Counted from the stretch's first letter, positions 19,348 through 29,288 are shown. The stretch is 64,000 nt of DNA from an uncultured Gammaproteobacteria bacterium (GCA_913048385.1 CAJWVZ010000010.1:35715-99714), one strand, 5' to 3'. The notes: generated by a model not told the origin, from the sequence alone. Translations and numbers: made by a program.

Positions 19348-19881
19348 ATGTTTAATATTGCACCTACTGAAATTTTAATTATTTGTGTCGTAGCATTAAT
19401 TGTTATCGGACCAGATAAGCTACCAGGCGCAATCAAAACAGGGACACTTTGGCTGAATCGATTCCGACGAAGCTTTTACAGAATAAAATCAGACATAGAA
19501 AGAGAATTAAACACTGATGAAATTCGACGACAGATTCACAATGAAAGCGTACTCGACGATATCGAAGATACGAGACAACGGCTTCAGAATTCTGCTGACG
19601 AGGCAAAAGCATCTATCAATGAGCTGGTGAATTCTGTCGATCTAGACCCTGGAGCCTCTAGCGCAACAGAGATTAAAAACCATACAGATGATAAAGACGA
19701 AACAACAGAAAAGAGTGCATTAGTACGACCGTCTTACAGCAAAGGAGTTAATCCAAAAGCACTCTCTGCAGAAGCGTCAGCTGTTAACCACCTTCCCGAG
19801 GAAAAAGATATAACTGGCTCTAACCCAAAAACCGAAATGCAGTCGCAAACAACAGAGACCCCTAAAAATGACGTCGGCTGA
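19348..19881 (+). CDS. tatB: Twin-arginine translocase subunit TatB
   Basis: A single-span Tat component that binds substrate with TatC. The N-terminus FNIAPTEILIICVVALIVIGPDKLP has the Glu and the Gly-Pro hinge typical of TatB, followed by an amphipathic helix and a long charged tail. The length is 177 aa. It overlaps tatC by 14 bp. Confidence 0.94.
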   Translation: MFNIAPTEILIICVVALIVIGPDKLPGAIKTGTLWLNRFRRSFYRIKSDIERELNTDEIRRQIHNESVLDDIEDTRQRLQNSADEAKASINELVNSVDLDPGASSATEIKNHTDDKDETTEKSALVRPSYSKGVNPKALSAEASAVNHLPEEKDITGSNPKTEMQSQTTETPKNDVG

Positions 19882-20632
19882 GGATACTAAGGAGTTAACT
19901 TTAATCGATCATTTAGTCGAACTCCGTAACAGATTATTAAAAAGCCTTATCTCCGTTGTAGTTTTATTTTTAATGCTCTTCGCTTTTTCTAATGAGATCT
20001 ATACGTTCGTAGCCGCCCCGTTGATCGATGCTCTGCCTGAAAATACAAGTATGATCGCAATCGATCCTACTTCTCCATTTTTCGCCCCATTTAAACTCAC
20101 TTTTTACGTCGCTTTTTTGGTGGCGGCGCCTTACATCCTTTTTCAACTATGGTCTTTTGTTGCTCCCGGCTTATACAAAAATGAGAAAGCAGTTGCTATA
20201 CCTCTTTTCATTTCTAGCGTCACCTTATTTTATACAGGCATCGCATTTGCCAGATATGTACTGTTTGGAATCGTATTCGGGTTTTTTATTTCTGTTGCAC
20301 CCGAGGGTATTCAGGTAGCTCCAGACATCTCAAGCTTTTTAAGCTTTGCCCTAACAATTTTTTTCGCTTTTGGCGTTGCTTTTGAAATCCCCATTGCCGT
20401 TTTTATTTGTATACGGTCTGGACTCGTAGAACCTGAGGCACTTGTGCAAAAACGACCTTATGTAATTGTGAGCTGTTTCGTTGTCGCTATGGTGCTTACA
20501 CCCCCAGATCCATTTACTCAATCACTTCTTGCAATACCCATGTGGGCGCTTTTTGAAATTGGGATTTTAGCTGGACGAATGGCAAATACACCATCTGATG
20601 ACAACGATTCCGACACGAACAATAAAGGGTAA
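19868..20632 (+). CDS. tatC: Twin-arginine translocase subunit TatC
   Basis: The six-span receptor for twin-arginine signal peptides. LIDHLVELRNRLLKS, the conserved PFFAPFKL loop, LFQLWSFVAPGLYKNEK and the late FGVAFEIPI, RPYVIV and LTPPDPFTQ motifs are visible. The length is 254 aa. It ends six bases before the convergent dtd stop. Confidence 0.96.
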   Translation: MTSAEDTKELTLIDHLVELRNRLLKSLISVVVLFLMLFAFSNEIYTFVAAPLIDALPENTSMIAIDPTSPFFAPFKLTFYVAFLVAAPYILFQLWSFVAPGLYKNEKAVAIPLFISSVTLFYTGIAFARYVLFGIVFGFFISVAPEGIQVAPDISSFLSFALTIFFAFGVAFEIPIAVFICIRSGLVEPEALVQKRPYVIVSCFVVAMVLTPPDPFTQSLLAIPMWALFEIGILAGRMANTPSDDNDSDTNNKG

Positions 20633-20638
20633 GGAGTC

Positions 20639-21076
20639 TTAAGCTTTTAAAATAAAGGTAACTGGGCCATCGTTTATTAAGTTTACTTCCATGTCTTCGC
20701 CAAATGCTCCGCATGAAACTTTTCCATACTTAGATTTAGTGGCCACAACAAATTTTTCAAAAAATGGTCTTGCTAATTCAGGAGACATGGCTGAGGAAAA
20801 CCCAGGCCTTAATCCGCTCTTAGTCTCTGCGACAAGAGTAAATTGTGACACCAGAAGCAATTCACCGTCGACGTCAGTTAGGCTTAGGTTCATCTTCTTT
20901 TTTGAGTCAGAGAAGATTCGATAAGAAAGCAATTTTTGAACCATTTTTTCAATTTCAAAAACCCCATCGCTGCGTTCAATCCCAATCAGGGCAAGTAATC
21001 CAACTCCGATTTCGGAACTGACTGTTTTTTTTACAAGTACTTGTGCAGACTGCACTCGTTGAATCACACATATCAT
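20639..21076 (-). CDS. dtd: D-aminoacyl-tRNA deacylase
   Basis: DTD removes D-amino acids from mischarged tRNAs. The two active-site signatures are recognisable as SQFTLVAETKSGLRPGF and LINDGPVTF; the opening MICVIQRVQSAQV is typical. The length is 145 aa. It follows typA on the minus strand after 51 bp. Confidence 0.94.
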   Translation of the reverse strand: MICVIQRVQSAQVLVKKTVSSEIGVGLLALIGIERSDGVFEIEKMVQKLLSYRIFSDSKKKMNLSLTDVDGELLLVSQFTLVAETKSGLRPGFSSAMSPELARPFFEKFVVATKSKYGKVSCGAFGEDMEVNLINDGPVTFILKA

Positions 21077-21127
21077 AAAGCAAACTCACTGACCTCTTGC
21101 AAACAAAAAATCAAATTTTGAAAATGA

Positions 21128-22954
21128 CTACCCGCGCTCTTGTGATCCGCGGCTTATCCGTTTACGATCGCTCTCCGTCAAATAACGTTTTCTCAGTCTA
21201 ATGTTTGTAGGAGTTATTTCGACGAGCTCATCCTCGGCAATAAACTCCATCGCCTGCTCTAGTGTGTGACGCACAGGGGGCGTAAGTACAATGTTCTCAT
21301 CGGTCCCAGACGCACGCACATTTGTTAGTTGCTTCCCTTTTGTTGGATTGACGACAAGATCATTTTCGCGGCTGTGAAGACCAACAATCATTCCCTCGTA
21401 TACTTCGATATTGGGCTCCACAAACAATTTTCCTCGCTCTTGTAAATTGAATAAGGAAAATCCAAGCGTCTTTCCTTTTACCATCGAAACCAGAACTCCA
21501 CGTGAACGAGCAGCAAGTTCAAGATCTTTGTAGTCGCCATAATGACTAAATACGTGCGTCATAAGGCCAGAACCAGAGGTTAATGAAAGGAATTGAGACC
21601 TGAAACCAATAAGGCCTCGAGTCGGCACAATAAACTCTATTCGACTACGACCCTTGCCGTCAGGAATCATGTCTCGCATTTCTGCACGGCGATTCCCCAG
21701 TTCTTCTATTACCGAACCCTGATGCATCTCATCACAATCTATTACTAACGACTCGTAGGGCTCTTGTTTAACACCGTTGATTTCCTGAATAATAACCTCA
21801 GGTCGAGAAACTGCAAGCTCAAACCCCTCTCGGCGCATAGTTTCAATTAAGACGGAAAGATGGAGTTCGCCTCTCCCCGAAACCTTGTACTTATCAGGAG
21901 TATCGCCATCCTCAACCCTCAGTGCGACATTAAAAAGAAGCTCCCTGTCTAAGCGCTCTCTTATGTTGCGTGTAGTTACAAACTTACCTTCAAGACCGGC
22001 AAAGGGAGAATCGTTGACTTGGAAAGTCATACTGATTGTTGGTTCATCTACTGAAAGTGGAGGCAGCGCTTCAATGAGTTCTGGATCGCAGATCGTATCT
22101 GAGATATTTAGTTTATCTATCCCAGTAATACAAATAATCTCACCAGCTGAAGCGTTAGGCACATCTATCCGCTCTAGTCCAAGATGGCTCTTAACTTGAA
22201 GAATTTTTCCTTTCCGCTCTTGTCCTGATCGATCGACGATTATTACTGGTTGATTACTTCGTGCGGTTCCACGCGTAATTCTTCCGATACCTATAACCCC
22301 TACATAACTGTTATAGTCAAGCGCACTAATTTGCAACTGAAGAGGCGCATCGATTATCACATTTGGTGAGGGAACTTTCTGAATAACCGTTTCAAAAAGG
22401 GGTTCCATATCATTTGCCATTTCATTCAGTTCTAGACCAGCTATACCATCAAGTGCACTCGCATAAATGATTGGGAAATCTAACTGCGTATCGTTTGCCC
22501 CAAGCTTGTCGAAGAGATCAAAAACTTCGTCAACTACCCAGTCGGGTCTAGCACCATCACGATCAACCTTATTCACGACCACTATTGGATTTAGGCCTTG
22601 ATCAAAGGCCTTTTGAGTTACAAACCTTGTCTGCGGCATCGGACCGTCGACCGCATCCACAAGGAGAAGGACGCTATCGACCATAGAAAGAACACGTTCA
22701 ACCTCACCGCCAAAATCGGCGTGGCCAGGGGTATCAACGATATTTATTCTATAACCTTGCCAACTTATTGCGGTATTTTTAGCGAGAATTGTTATTCCTC
22801 GCTCTTTTTCCTGATCATTAGAATCCATTACTCGTTCTAGCTCGGCACCGCGAGATTCTAAAGTTCCAGATTGCTGAAGTAACTTATCGACTAAAGTAGT
22901 TTTACCGTGATCAACGTGCGCGATTATTGCTATGTTTCTTATTTCCTCAACCAC
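21128..22954 (-). CDS. typA: Ribosome-associated GTPase TypA/BipA
   Basis: A translational GTPase of the EF-G/LepA group involved in ribosome assembly and stress adaptation. The G-domain motifs are [10 protein letters not shown], the RGITI switch, [12 protein letters not shown] and [13 protein letters not shown]. The remaining domains include [21 protein letters not shown] and RASGTDENI. The GTG at 22954 gives 608 aa and matches the family start ([11 protein letters not shown]); an in-frame 48-codon upstream extension is judged non-coding. The gene lies divergent from the glutamine synthetase gene, as typA and glnA do in E. coli. Confidence 0.96.
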   Translation of the reverse strand: MVEEIRNIAIIAHVDHGKTTLVDKLLQQSGTLESRGAELERVMDSNDQEKERGITILAKNTAISWQGYRINIVDTPGHADFGGEVERVLSMVDSVLLLVDAVDGPMPQTRFVTQKAFDQGLNPIVVVNKVDRDGARPDWVVDEVFDLFDKLGANDTQLDFPIIYASALDGIAGLELNEMANDMEPLFETVIQKVPSPNVIIDAPLQLQISALDYNSYVGVIGIGRITRGTARSNQPVIIVDRSGQERKGKILQVKSHLGLERIDVPNASAGEIICITGIDKLNISDTICDPELIEALPPLSVDEPTISMTFQVNDSPFAGLEGKFVTTRNIRERLDRELLFNVALRVEDGDTPDKYKVSGRGELHLSVLIETMRREGFELAVSRPEVIIQEINGVKQEPYESLVIDCDEMHQGSVIEELGNRRAEMRDMIPDGKGRSRIEFIVPTRGLIGFRSQFLSLTSGSGLMTHVFSHYGDYKDLELAARSRGVLVSMVKGKTLGFSLFNLQERGKLFVEPNIEVYEGMIVGLHSRENDLVVNPTKGKQLTNVRASGTDENIVLTPPVRHTLEQAMEFIAEDELVEITPTNIRLRKRYLTESDRKRISRGSQERG

Positions 22955-23234
22955 AATTCTCTTCACCCTTTTACAAATGGAACAGATCAATAAAAGATGG
23001 GGAGATAGGTAAGTACAAAAACAGACTTCTCGCCAATCCAAACATAGATGTGACGATGCCCCATCTAAATTTAGACTAGGAAATGCATTCTGATTCAAGC
23101 TAGCCTCTCTCCATGCCGGCCGCGAGTATACACGAGAACGGTTTCAAAAATCAGACAGAACTTAAACAATTAAAACCATTTTTAAAGTTCACTAAGGCTT
23201 TTCTTCTTATTTTAAGATATCGAGCACTCATGTA

Positions 23235-23251
23235 TGCGCATATTTGGTGCA
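23235..23251. promoter_or_regulatory. Distal NtrC-like enhancer site upstream of the glutamine synthetase gene
   Basis: TGCGCATATTTGGTGCA fits the NtrC dyad TGCACC-N5-GGTGCA with one mismatch in the left arm. It lies about 163 bp upstream of the sigma-54 promoter and 31 bp (three helical turns) from a second site at 23266-23282. Confidence 0.65.
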
Positions 23252-23265
23252 TTTTTATTAAGAAA

Positions 23266-23282
23266 TGATCTTTTATGGTGCG
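23266..23282. promoter_or_regulatory. Proximal NtrC-like enhancer site, weaker
   Basis: TGATCTTTTATGGTGCG keeps the right-hand GGTGC half-site and a poorer left arm. Its 31-bp offset from 23235-23251 puts both on the same face of the helix, matching the pair spaced about 32 bp at E. coli glnAp2. Confidence 0.5.
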
Positions 23283-23397
23283 TTTTTTATCTGTCGTCTT
23301 TTGTTAATAACTTTTTACAGGAAACGCCATAGATAAATAGTCAATGATCACAAGGGAGTTCTAGTTACTAGCAAACAAATTACTTCTTCAAACATAT

Positions 23398-23413
23398 TGG
23401 CACATTACTTGCT
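23398..23413 (+). promoter_or_regulatory. Sigma-54 promoter for the glutamine synthetase gene
   Basis: TGGCACATTACTTGCT contains the -24 (TGGCAC) and -12 (TTGCT) elements with exact GG-to-GC spacing for RpoN holoenzyme. Transcription should begin near 23425, giving a leader of about 145 nt before ATG 23570. Confidence 0.82.
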
Positions 23414-23569
23414 GCTTGTTAAAGAGCAGCTAATGGAAATCGTGAGATTCACTAGGCACCTAAGCACAACACTTCGATGAGCACTGTAGCATCAACAGGT
23501 TTTTTTACCCCAGCGGTTTGAGCAACAGCATATTTGAATTGCGAATTTATTTAAGGAGAAAATGGAAAA

Positions 23570-24592
23570 ATGGAAACAAAAACAAAGCTAGAGTACATCT
23601 GGTTGGACGGCAACTCTCCCACTCAAACATTACGCAGCAAAACGATGGTCAGAGACAACTTCGACGGTACCTTGGAAGGTTGCCCTGTGTGGTCCTTCGA
23701 TGGAAGTTCGACGCAACAGGCTGATGGAAATGACTCCGATTGCTTGCTGAAACCAGTCGCTATTTACCCAGACCCAGATCGAGCTAGTGCTTTCCTCGTA
23801 ATGACGGAGGTTTTGAATGCTGATGAGACTCCCCACATCACTAATGGGCGCGCAACTATCGATGACGATGACGATGACTTTTGGTTTGGATTTGAACAAG
23901 AATACTTCTTGTGGGATACAAAAACTAATTTACCGCCCGGATTCCCTAAAAACGGCTACGCAGCTCCGCAAGGGCCATATTATTGCTCCGTCGGCGCGAA
24001 AAATGCATTTGGTCGGGACGTAGTCGAAGAGCATATGGATATTTGCTTAGAAGCTGGCCTTAACCTTGAAGGTATAAATGCTGAAGTTGCTCCGGGTCAG
24101 TGGGAGTTCCAAATATTTGCTAAGGGAGCAAAAAAAGCGGGCGATGAAATCTGGATTGCTCGTTATTTATTAGAACGAACTGCCGAACGTTATGAGATGG
24201 CCATTAATTGGGAGCCAAAGCCTCTCGGCAAAGAACTTGATTGGAACGGCTCAGGAATGCATGCCAACTTTTCAAATGGCTTGATGAGAGATGCCGGCGA
24301 TGAATCAGTGTTCACCAAAATTTGTGAATCATTTGGGAAAAACATAGAGCGCCACATAAGCGTTTATGGCGCAAACAATGATCAGCGATTAACGGGCCTG
24401 CATGAGACTCAATCAATCGATATGTTCAGCTACGGAGTTTCAGATCGTGGCGCATCAATACGGATTCCTATTGGCACAGTTCAAGACGGCTGGAAAGGCC
24501 GCCTCGAGGACAGGCGAACAGCTTCTAACGCAGACCCATATAAAGTTGCTGCTGTAATAATCAAGAGTTCGAAGGAAGGCTTAACTTTATAG
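23570..24592 (+). CDS. glnII: Glutamine synthetase type II (eukaryote-like GSII)
   Basis: It ligates ammonia to glutamate with ATP. At 340 aa it is far shorter than the 470-aa type I enzyme, and its motifs are those of GSII: WSFDGSSTQQADG, FWFGFEQEYFLWD with metal-binding Glu, INAEVAPGQWEFQI, WNGSGMHANFS and GASIRIP. No adenylylation-site loop typical of GSI is visible. AAGGAG lies 11 nt upstream of ATG 23570. It occupies the syntenic slot of glnA between typA and ntrBC and has the matching sigma-54/NtrC control. Whether a type I glnA exists elsewhere cannot be seen. Confidence 0.93.
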   Translation: METKTKLEYIWLDGNSPTQTLRSKTMVRDNFDGTLEGCPVWSFDGSSTQQADGNDSDCLLKPVAIYPDPDRASAFLVMTEVLNADETPHITNGRATIDDDDDDFWFGFEQEYFLWDTKTNLPPGFPKNGYAAPQGPYYCSVGAKNAFGRDVVEEHMDICLEAGLNLEGINAEVAPGQWEFQIFAKGAKKAGDEIWIARYLLERTAERYEMAINWEPKPLGKELDWNGSGMHANFSNGLMRDAGDESVFTKICESFGKNIERHISVYGANNDQRLTGLHETQSIDMFSYGVSDRGASIRIPIGTVQDGWKGRLEDRRTASNADPYKVAAVIIKSSKEGLTL

Positions 24593-24638
24593 TCTCAGCG
24601 ATTTAGGTTTTTACATCAAAACTGATTAATAGACTCAC

Positions 24639-24667
24639 AAAAAACCTAGGCTAGTCCTAGGTTTTTT
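24639..24667 (+). terminator. Rho-independent terminator after glutamine synthetase
   Basis: AAAAAACCTAGG, loop CTAGT and CCTAGGTTTTTT form a perfect 12-bp hairpin followed by T-rich sequence, 46 bp after the stop codon. It should separate most glnII transcription from ntrBC. Confidence 0.88.
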
Positions 24668-24726
24668 ATTTTATATGTTGCACTTCCCAAAGTATGCACC
24701 CTAAGGAATTGCCGCTAAGTTGACTA

Positions 24727-24743
24727 TGCACCAATTTAGTGCA
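24727..24743. promoter_or_regulatory. NtrC-like site upstream of ntrB
   Basis: TGCACCAATTTAGTGCA is close to the NtrC consensus, with TGCAC and GTGCA arms symmetric about the centre. It lies 164 bp before the ntrB start, where NtrC in E. coli represses the glnL promoter. Autoregulation of ntrBC is the likely role. Confidence 0.65.
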
Positions 24744-24906
24744 ATATTATCAATTGATTTTTGTCCGTTTTTTACCTTCTAATATATTGCGCACCGCAAA
24801 TGAGCAACAACTGTAATTAATACTCACTTGGACCAGTTATTGCATAATCAGAGCTACAACCGGATCATTTATCAACTCTAAAATTAACCTTTGCGAGAAA
24901 CATAGT

Positions 24907-25977
24907 GTGACTAACGGCGCAAACCACAAACGTCTTCTCGATAGTCTCAATACAGCGATATGCTTACTGGATAATCACCAGCAGCTTCGTTATTTAAATA
25001 TCGCTGCAGAGCATCTCCTTGATATCAGTTCCCAAAAAGCTCAGGGGCTCTCACTCAAGGAGCTCTTTATAAACCCAGACGATGATCTGCTCGATATCGA
25101 AGCAGCTTTGACCAACCGAGGAAACTTTACTAAAAGAGCTGTAGAACTCAAATTACTAAATGGCAAAGTTATAACGGTTGATTACTCGGTAAATATCGTC
25201 GGAGATACTACAGAAAATCAACTCCTCCTAGAATTGCGCTCTCTTGAGCACTCGCATCGTATTAATCGCGAAGAGTCGATAACTGCTGCCCATGCGACTA
25301 CGCGAGAACTAGTCAGAGGATTAGCTCATGAAATAAAAAATCCTCTTGGCGGAATTCGAGGGGCTGCTCAACTCTTAGCAGAAGAGTTAGCTAACCCAGA
25401 ACTTCTGGACTATACGAACATCGTCATTGAAGAGGCGGATCGTTTACGAAATTTAGTTGATCGGTTAGTTGGATTAAGATCAATCCCAGATCTAAAGCCC
25501 ACCAACATTCACGAAGTTTTAGAGCGAGTCCATGGCTTAGTCGAAGCTGAATTTTCCGATAATGAAACAAAATTAGTTCGTGATTACGACCCGAGTATTC
25601 CAGACTTACCTGCTGATCCAGAGCAACTTATTCAGGCCTCGTTGAACATTGTGCGAAATGCTGTGCAAGCGCTTTCTAATTCTGAAAATGACGCAGACAG
25701 AAACGAAATTATTTTGCAAACAAGAGTAATTCGTAACGCCACACTCGACGGAAAGTTTCATCGCTTGGCCGCTGTTATAAAGTTTTTTGACAACGGGCCG
25801 GGAATTCCCAAAGACATCCAACATTCATTATTTTTCCCAATGGTAAGCAGACGTGCTAACGGAACCGGCTTAGGCCTTTCAATCGCCCACGACATCGTGA
25901 CTCGACACAATGGACAGATCGAGTGCAATAGCGTCGAAGGTGAAACAGTATTCTCCATGCTATTGCCGATTAGTTGA
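24907..25977 (+). CDS. ntrB: Nitrogen regulation sensor histidine kinase NtrB
   Basis: A cytosolic PAS-containing kinase that phosphorylates NtrC under nitrogen limitation and is switched by PII. The PAS domain is in the first 110 residues (LNTAICLLDNHQQLRYLN). The H-box LAHEIKNPLGG has His141; N-box NIVRNAVQAL, G1 FFDNGPGIP and G2 GTGLGLSIAHD follow. The length is 356 aa, start GTG 24907. ntrC follows after 63 bp. Confidence 0.95.
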   Translation: MTNGANHKRLLDSLNTAICLLDNHQQLRYLNIAAEHLLDISSQKAQGLSLKELFINPDDDLLDIEAALTNRGNFTKRAVELKLLNGKVITVDYSVNIVGDTTENQLLLELRSLEHSHRINREESITAAHATTRELVRGLAHEIKNPLGGIRGAAQLLAEELANPELLDYTNIVIEEADRLRNLVDRLVGLRSIPDLKPTNIHEVLERVHGLVEAEFSDNETKLVRDYDPSIPDLPADPEQLIQASLNIVRNAVQALSNSENDADRNEIILQTRVIRNATLDGKFHRLAAVIKFFDNGPGIPKDIQHSLFFPMVSRRANGTGLGLSIAHDIVTRHNGQIECNSVEGETVFSMLLPIS

Positions 25978-26040
25978 AAGGACATAGAGCGGCGAACAAT
26001 AAAATGTATCTAAATTAACGGCCAAAAAGAGGACTCTGTA

Positions 26041-27441
26041 ATGCAACAAAATAACTCTGTCTGGATACTCGATGACGACCGATCGATTCGGTGGGTCTTA
26101 GAGAAATCTTTAGAAAAAACCGGCCTAAAAACAGAATCTTTTGAAAATGGTAATGAACTGCTAAAAAGGCTAACACAAGTTTCACCTCAAGCAATTATCA
26201 GCGATATCAGAATGCCAGGTATCAGTGGTCTCGACCTTTTATCGAGAGTGCATGAGACACACCCCAAGCTACCAGTTATTATCATGACAGCGCACTCAGA
26301 TCTTGATAGCGCCGTTTCCTCTTATAGTAGAGGGGCCTTTGAATACCTCCCAAAACCTTTTGACATCAGTGAGGCCGTCGCGATGGCCAACAGAGCCCTT
26401 GCGCATTCCAGAGAACAAAAGGCTAACGAAGCGCCAGCAGAGGTCTTTCCTGAATCACAAGAAATTATCGGAGAGGCTCCAGCTATGCAAGAGGTGTTTC
26501 GCGCTATCGGGCGGCTGTCACAATCTAATATTTCTGTCTTAATTAATGGAGAGTCAGGAACAGGTAAAGAGCTTGTCGCTCAAGCCTTACATCAGCATAG
26601 TCCGCGCAAAGACGAAGCCTTTGTCCCTCTTAACGTCGCGGCGATTCCGAAGGAATTAATAGAATCCGAATTATTCGGTCATGAAAAAGGAGCTTTTACC
26701 GGCGCGACGTCGCAACGAACCGGGCGATTCGAACAAGCACATGGCGGAACTTTATTCTTAGACGAAATTGGTGATATGCCAGCTGAAACACAAACGAGAC
26801 TTTTACGTGTTCTTTCTGACGGCGAGTTTTTCCGCGTTGGAGGACATACCTCGATTAAAGTAGACGTGCGTATTATTGCCGCAACTCACCAAAATCTTGA
26901 ACAACTTGTTGAGCAGCATCTGTTCCGTGAAGATCTCTTCCACAGATTAAATGTAATAAGGATCCATATCCCAAAACTTGCAGATCGACGCGAGGATATC
27001 CCAAAGTTAGCTAATCATTTTCTAAATTCTGCTGCAAAAGAACTCAACACGGAATCAAAAATACTAAACGAAGATACAGAGCAATACTTAACGAGATTAG
27101 AATGGCCCGGAAATGTCCGTCAATTAGAAAATTTCTGCCGCTGGATTACTGTTATGGCTTCAGGTAGAGAGGTTCACATCAATGACCTCCCGCCAGAGCT
27201 CAAAGAACATGAGGAACAACTTGTAAACCCGTTAGATTGGACTAACGGTCTCCGCCTGTGGGCGGATAAACAGTTAACGCTCGGCAACAAATCTATCCTT
27301 AATGAAATTACACCGATATTCGAGAGGACCATGATAGACATCGCATTAAAACATTCAGCTGGTGGTAAAAGAGAAGCAGCTAATTTGCTCGGGTGGGGAC
27401 GGAATACATTGACACGAAAACTCAAAAAACTTTCCGAGTAA
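26041..27441 (+). CDS. ntrC: Nitrogen regulation response regulator NtrC (sigma-54 activator)
   Basis: Receiver domain with phosphoacceptor Asp55 (IISDIRMPG); AAA+ domain with Walker A GESGTGKE near residue 170, the sigma-54 contact loop GAFTGA near 217 and Walker B GGTLFLDEIGD; C-terminal Fis-type helix-turn-helix (KREAANLLGWGRNTLTRKLKKL, residues spelled here in part). The length is 466 aa. It is the expected activator of the sigma-54 promoter at 23398. AGAGGA precedes ATG 26041. Confidence 0.96.
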   Translation: MQQNNSVWILDDDRSIRWVLEKSLEKTGLKTESFENGNELLKRLTQVSPQAIISDIRMPGISGLDLLSRVHETHPKLPVIIMTAHSDLDSAVSSYSRGAFEYLPKPFDISEAVAMANRALAHSREQKANEAPAEVFPESQEIIGEAPAMQEVFRAIGRLSQSNISVLINGESGTGKELVAQALHQHSPRKDEAFVPLNVAAIPKELIESELFGHEKGAFTGATSQRTGRFEQAHGGTLFLDEIGDMPAETQTRLLRVLSDGEFFRVGGHTSIKVDVRIIAATHQNLEQLVEQHLFREDLFHRLNVIRIHIPKLADRREDIPKLANHFLNSAAKELNTESKILNEDTEQYLTRLEWPGNVRQLENFCRWITVMASGREVHINDLPPELKEHEEQLVNPLDWTNGLRLWADKQLTLGNKSILNEITPIFERTMIDIALKHSAGGKREAANLLGWGRNTLTRKLKKLSE

Positions 27442-27517
27442 TGTTAGAAAAAACTAACACAATCGTTGGTGTTTGTGTAAAAACCCCGAACACTCGCGTA
27501 AACGAGTCGAGCGCAAA

Positions 27518-27982
27518 ATGATCAATATTGTTCTTTACGAGCCTGAAATTCCACCCAACACAGGTAATCTCATTCGATTAGCTGCTAATGCGGGTTTAAA
27601 CCTACACCTTATAAAACCGCTCGGATTCGACCTTGATGATAAACGAATGCGTCGTGCAGGGCTTGATTATCATGACTACGCGGCGTTAAAAGTACACGAT
27701 AATTGGAATGCCTTCGTTACAAATCATGGCCTAGAGCAAGCCTACGGTATCAGCACAAAAGGCAAACGCTATTATCATCAAGCAAAATTTCTGAAAGGAG
27801 ACTTTATTATTTTTGGGCCAGAATCAAGGGGGTTGCCAGACAGCGTTCGAATTGACCTATCGAATGAACGTCTCTTACGCATACCTATGGCGAAGACGAG
27901 CCGGAGCTTAAATTTATCGAACGCGGCAGCAGTTGTTGCTTATGAAGCATGGCGACAAATCAATTTCGAGGGCGGCGTCTAA
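27518..27982 (+). CDS. trmL: tRNA (cytidine(34)-2'-O)-methyltransferase
   Basis: A SPOUT-class methyltransferase that modifies the wobble base of tRNA-Leu. The trefoil-knot motifs are NTGNLIRLAANAG, FGPESRGLP and RIPMAKTSRSLNLSNAAAVVAYEAWRQ. The length is 154 aa from ATG 27518, the normal family start (MINIVLYEPEIPPNTGN). It follows ntrC. Confidence 0.94.
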   Translation: MINIVLYEPEIPPNTGNLIRLAANAGLNLHLIKPLGFDLDDKRMRRAGLDYHDYAALKVHDNWNAFVTNHGLEQAYGISTKGKRYYHQAKFLKGDFIIFGPESRGLPDSVRIDLSNERLLRIPMAKTSRSLNLSNAAAVVAYEAWRQINFEGGV

Positions 27983-28047
27983 AACCCGACCCCTACCAAC
28001 TGTACAACCAACTTCCCGACCTATTTTCTTCGATGAAGTCGACTCTT

Positions 28048-28557
28048 TTAATTTATTTGCTCTGTTTCTGGGGTATCCGTAGGTTTTTTTTGCTGTTGCT
28101 CTTTTTGCTGCGCATACAAAAGCTCAAAATTGATTGGGGCCAACATAAGAGCCGGAAAACTTCCTTTTACAACTAGATTATCCACTGCTTCGCGCGCGTA
28201 AGGATACAAAATGTTTGGACACATCGTGTGCAAGACTTGCTCCAAAGCCGGCGCCTCAAAATCCTTACAAGTAAAAACACCGCCCTGCTGAACTTCAACT
28301 ACAAAAGCTATTTGATCCTCTAATTTTGCCTCTACGGTAAGCGAAAGAACAACTTCAAAAACGCTCTCCTCCACTTCGGTGCTGCGTGTTTTTACGTCAA
28401 AATTAATTTTGGGTTGCCAATCATTTTTGAATGATTGAGGACTTCGAGGAGATTCAAACGAACAATCTTTTAAGTATATTCGTTGCAGCACAAACTGAGG
28501 CCCTTGAGCCTCTTTACCCTGATCTGCTCCAGCCCCATTCGTCTCATTCTCTGCCAT
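28048..28557 (-). CDS. secB: Protein-export chaperone SecB
   Basis: SecB holds preproteins unfolded and passes them to SecA. The segment QFVLQRIYLKDCSFESPRSPQSF, EVVLSLTVEAKL and CPNILYPYAREAVDNLVVKGSFPALMLAPINFE are typical. The length of 169 aa includes a slightly long N-terminus and an acidic C-terminal tail. AAGGAA precedes ATG 28557. grxC, often between secB and the rhodanese gene, is missing. Confidence 0.95.
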   Translation of the reverse strand: MAENETNGAGADQGKEAQGPQFVLQRIYLKDCSFESPRSPQSFKNDWQPKINFDVKTRSTEVEESVFEVVLSLTVEAKLEDQIAFVVEVQQGGVFTCKDFEAPALEQVLHTMCPNILYPYAREAVDNLVVKGSFPALMLAPINFELLYAQQKEQQQKKPTDTPETEQIN

Positions 28558-28638
28558 GTTCAGTTCCTTCCGTTCGCCCGAAGCGAATCATAAATTTAAA
28601 AGCTGCACTTGATTACGATATTAACTCTGTTACTGCAT

Positions 28639-29052
28639 TTATGAGATCAAAGGCAGCGATTGAGCTTGCCATTCACTGATCCCGCCTCCCAATCTCACCA
28701 CCTCTTCATGACCGGCAACGGTTAACTTTTTAGCGACGTCCCCAGACTGCTGCCCAAGCTTACAAACAACGATCACAGGCGTCTTCTTATACTTTGATAG
28801 CTCAACCATTCTTTGCTCAAGTTTCGATGCGGGGATATTAATCGCATCGACGATATGACCGGCATCAAACTCTTTCTTATCGCGGATGTCTAAAACAACG
28901 CCTTCGCTCCTGTTAACAAGCAAGATTGCTTGTTGAACACTTACAGATGAGGCGGAGGTGCCGCGATGATAAAGAAGTATCCCACAAAAAAACAAAACCC
29001 AAAGTCCAGTCAGAATAGGGTGATTGCTTAGAAAAAACAGAAACTCAGCCAT
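28639..29052 (-). CDS. Membrane-anchored rhodanese-like protein (YibN type)
   Basis: One N-terminal membrane segment (HPILTGLWVLFFCGILLYHR) is followed by a single rhodanese domain. VVLDIRDKKEFDAGHI, the active-site loop VCKLGQQSG with its Cys, and the final LGGGISEWQ are visible. The length is 137 aa. It corresponds to yibN, which lies between gpmI and secB in enterobacteria. The substrate is unknown. ATG 29052 was chosen over a TTG two codons upstream. Confidence 0.9.
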   Translation of the reverse strand: MAEFLFFLSNHPILTGLWVLFFCGILLYHRGTSASSVSVQQAILLVNRSEGVVLDIRDKKEFDAGHIVDAINIPASKLEQRMVELSKYKKTPVIVVCKLGQQSGDVAKKLTVAGHEEVVRLGGGISEWQAQSLPLIS

Positions 29053-29288
29053 ATGCAAATAATAAAATCCGAAAATCGAACGTTGGAGTCAATCAAAATC
29101 ATCTGAAAATAAAGAAAGCAGAAGTATTATACACACGCCGTTTACATGTTAGAAGTATACTGTCTAATAATTGAGTTCGCCTTGCATTAAACTTTCAAGG
29201 ATAATGAACCCTCCGTTGGGAGCTACTGAAAACTAACCAGCCCTCAGTACTTTAAAACTTGTGTTACAAAAAGGACAATTTCTAAAAG

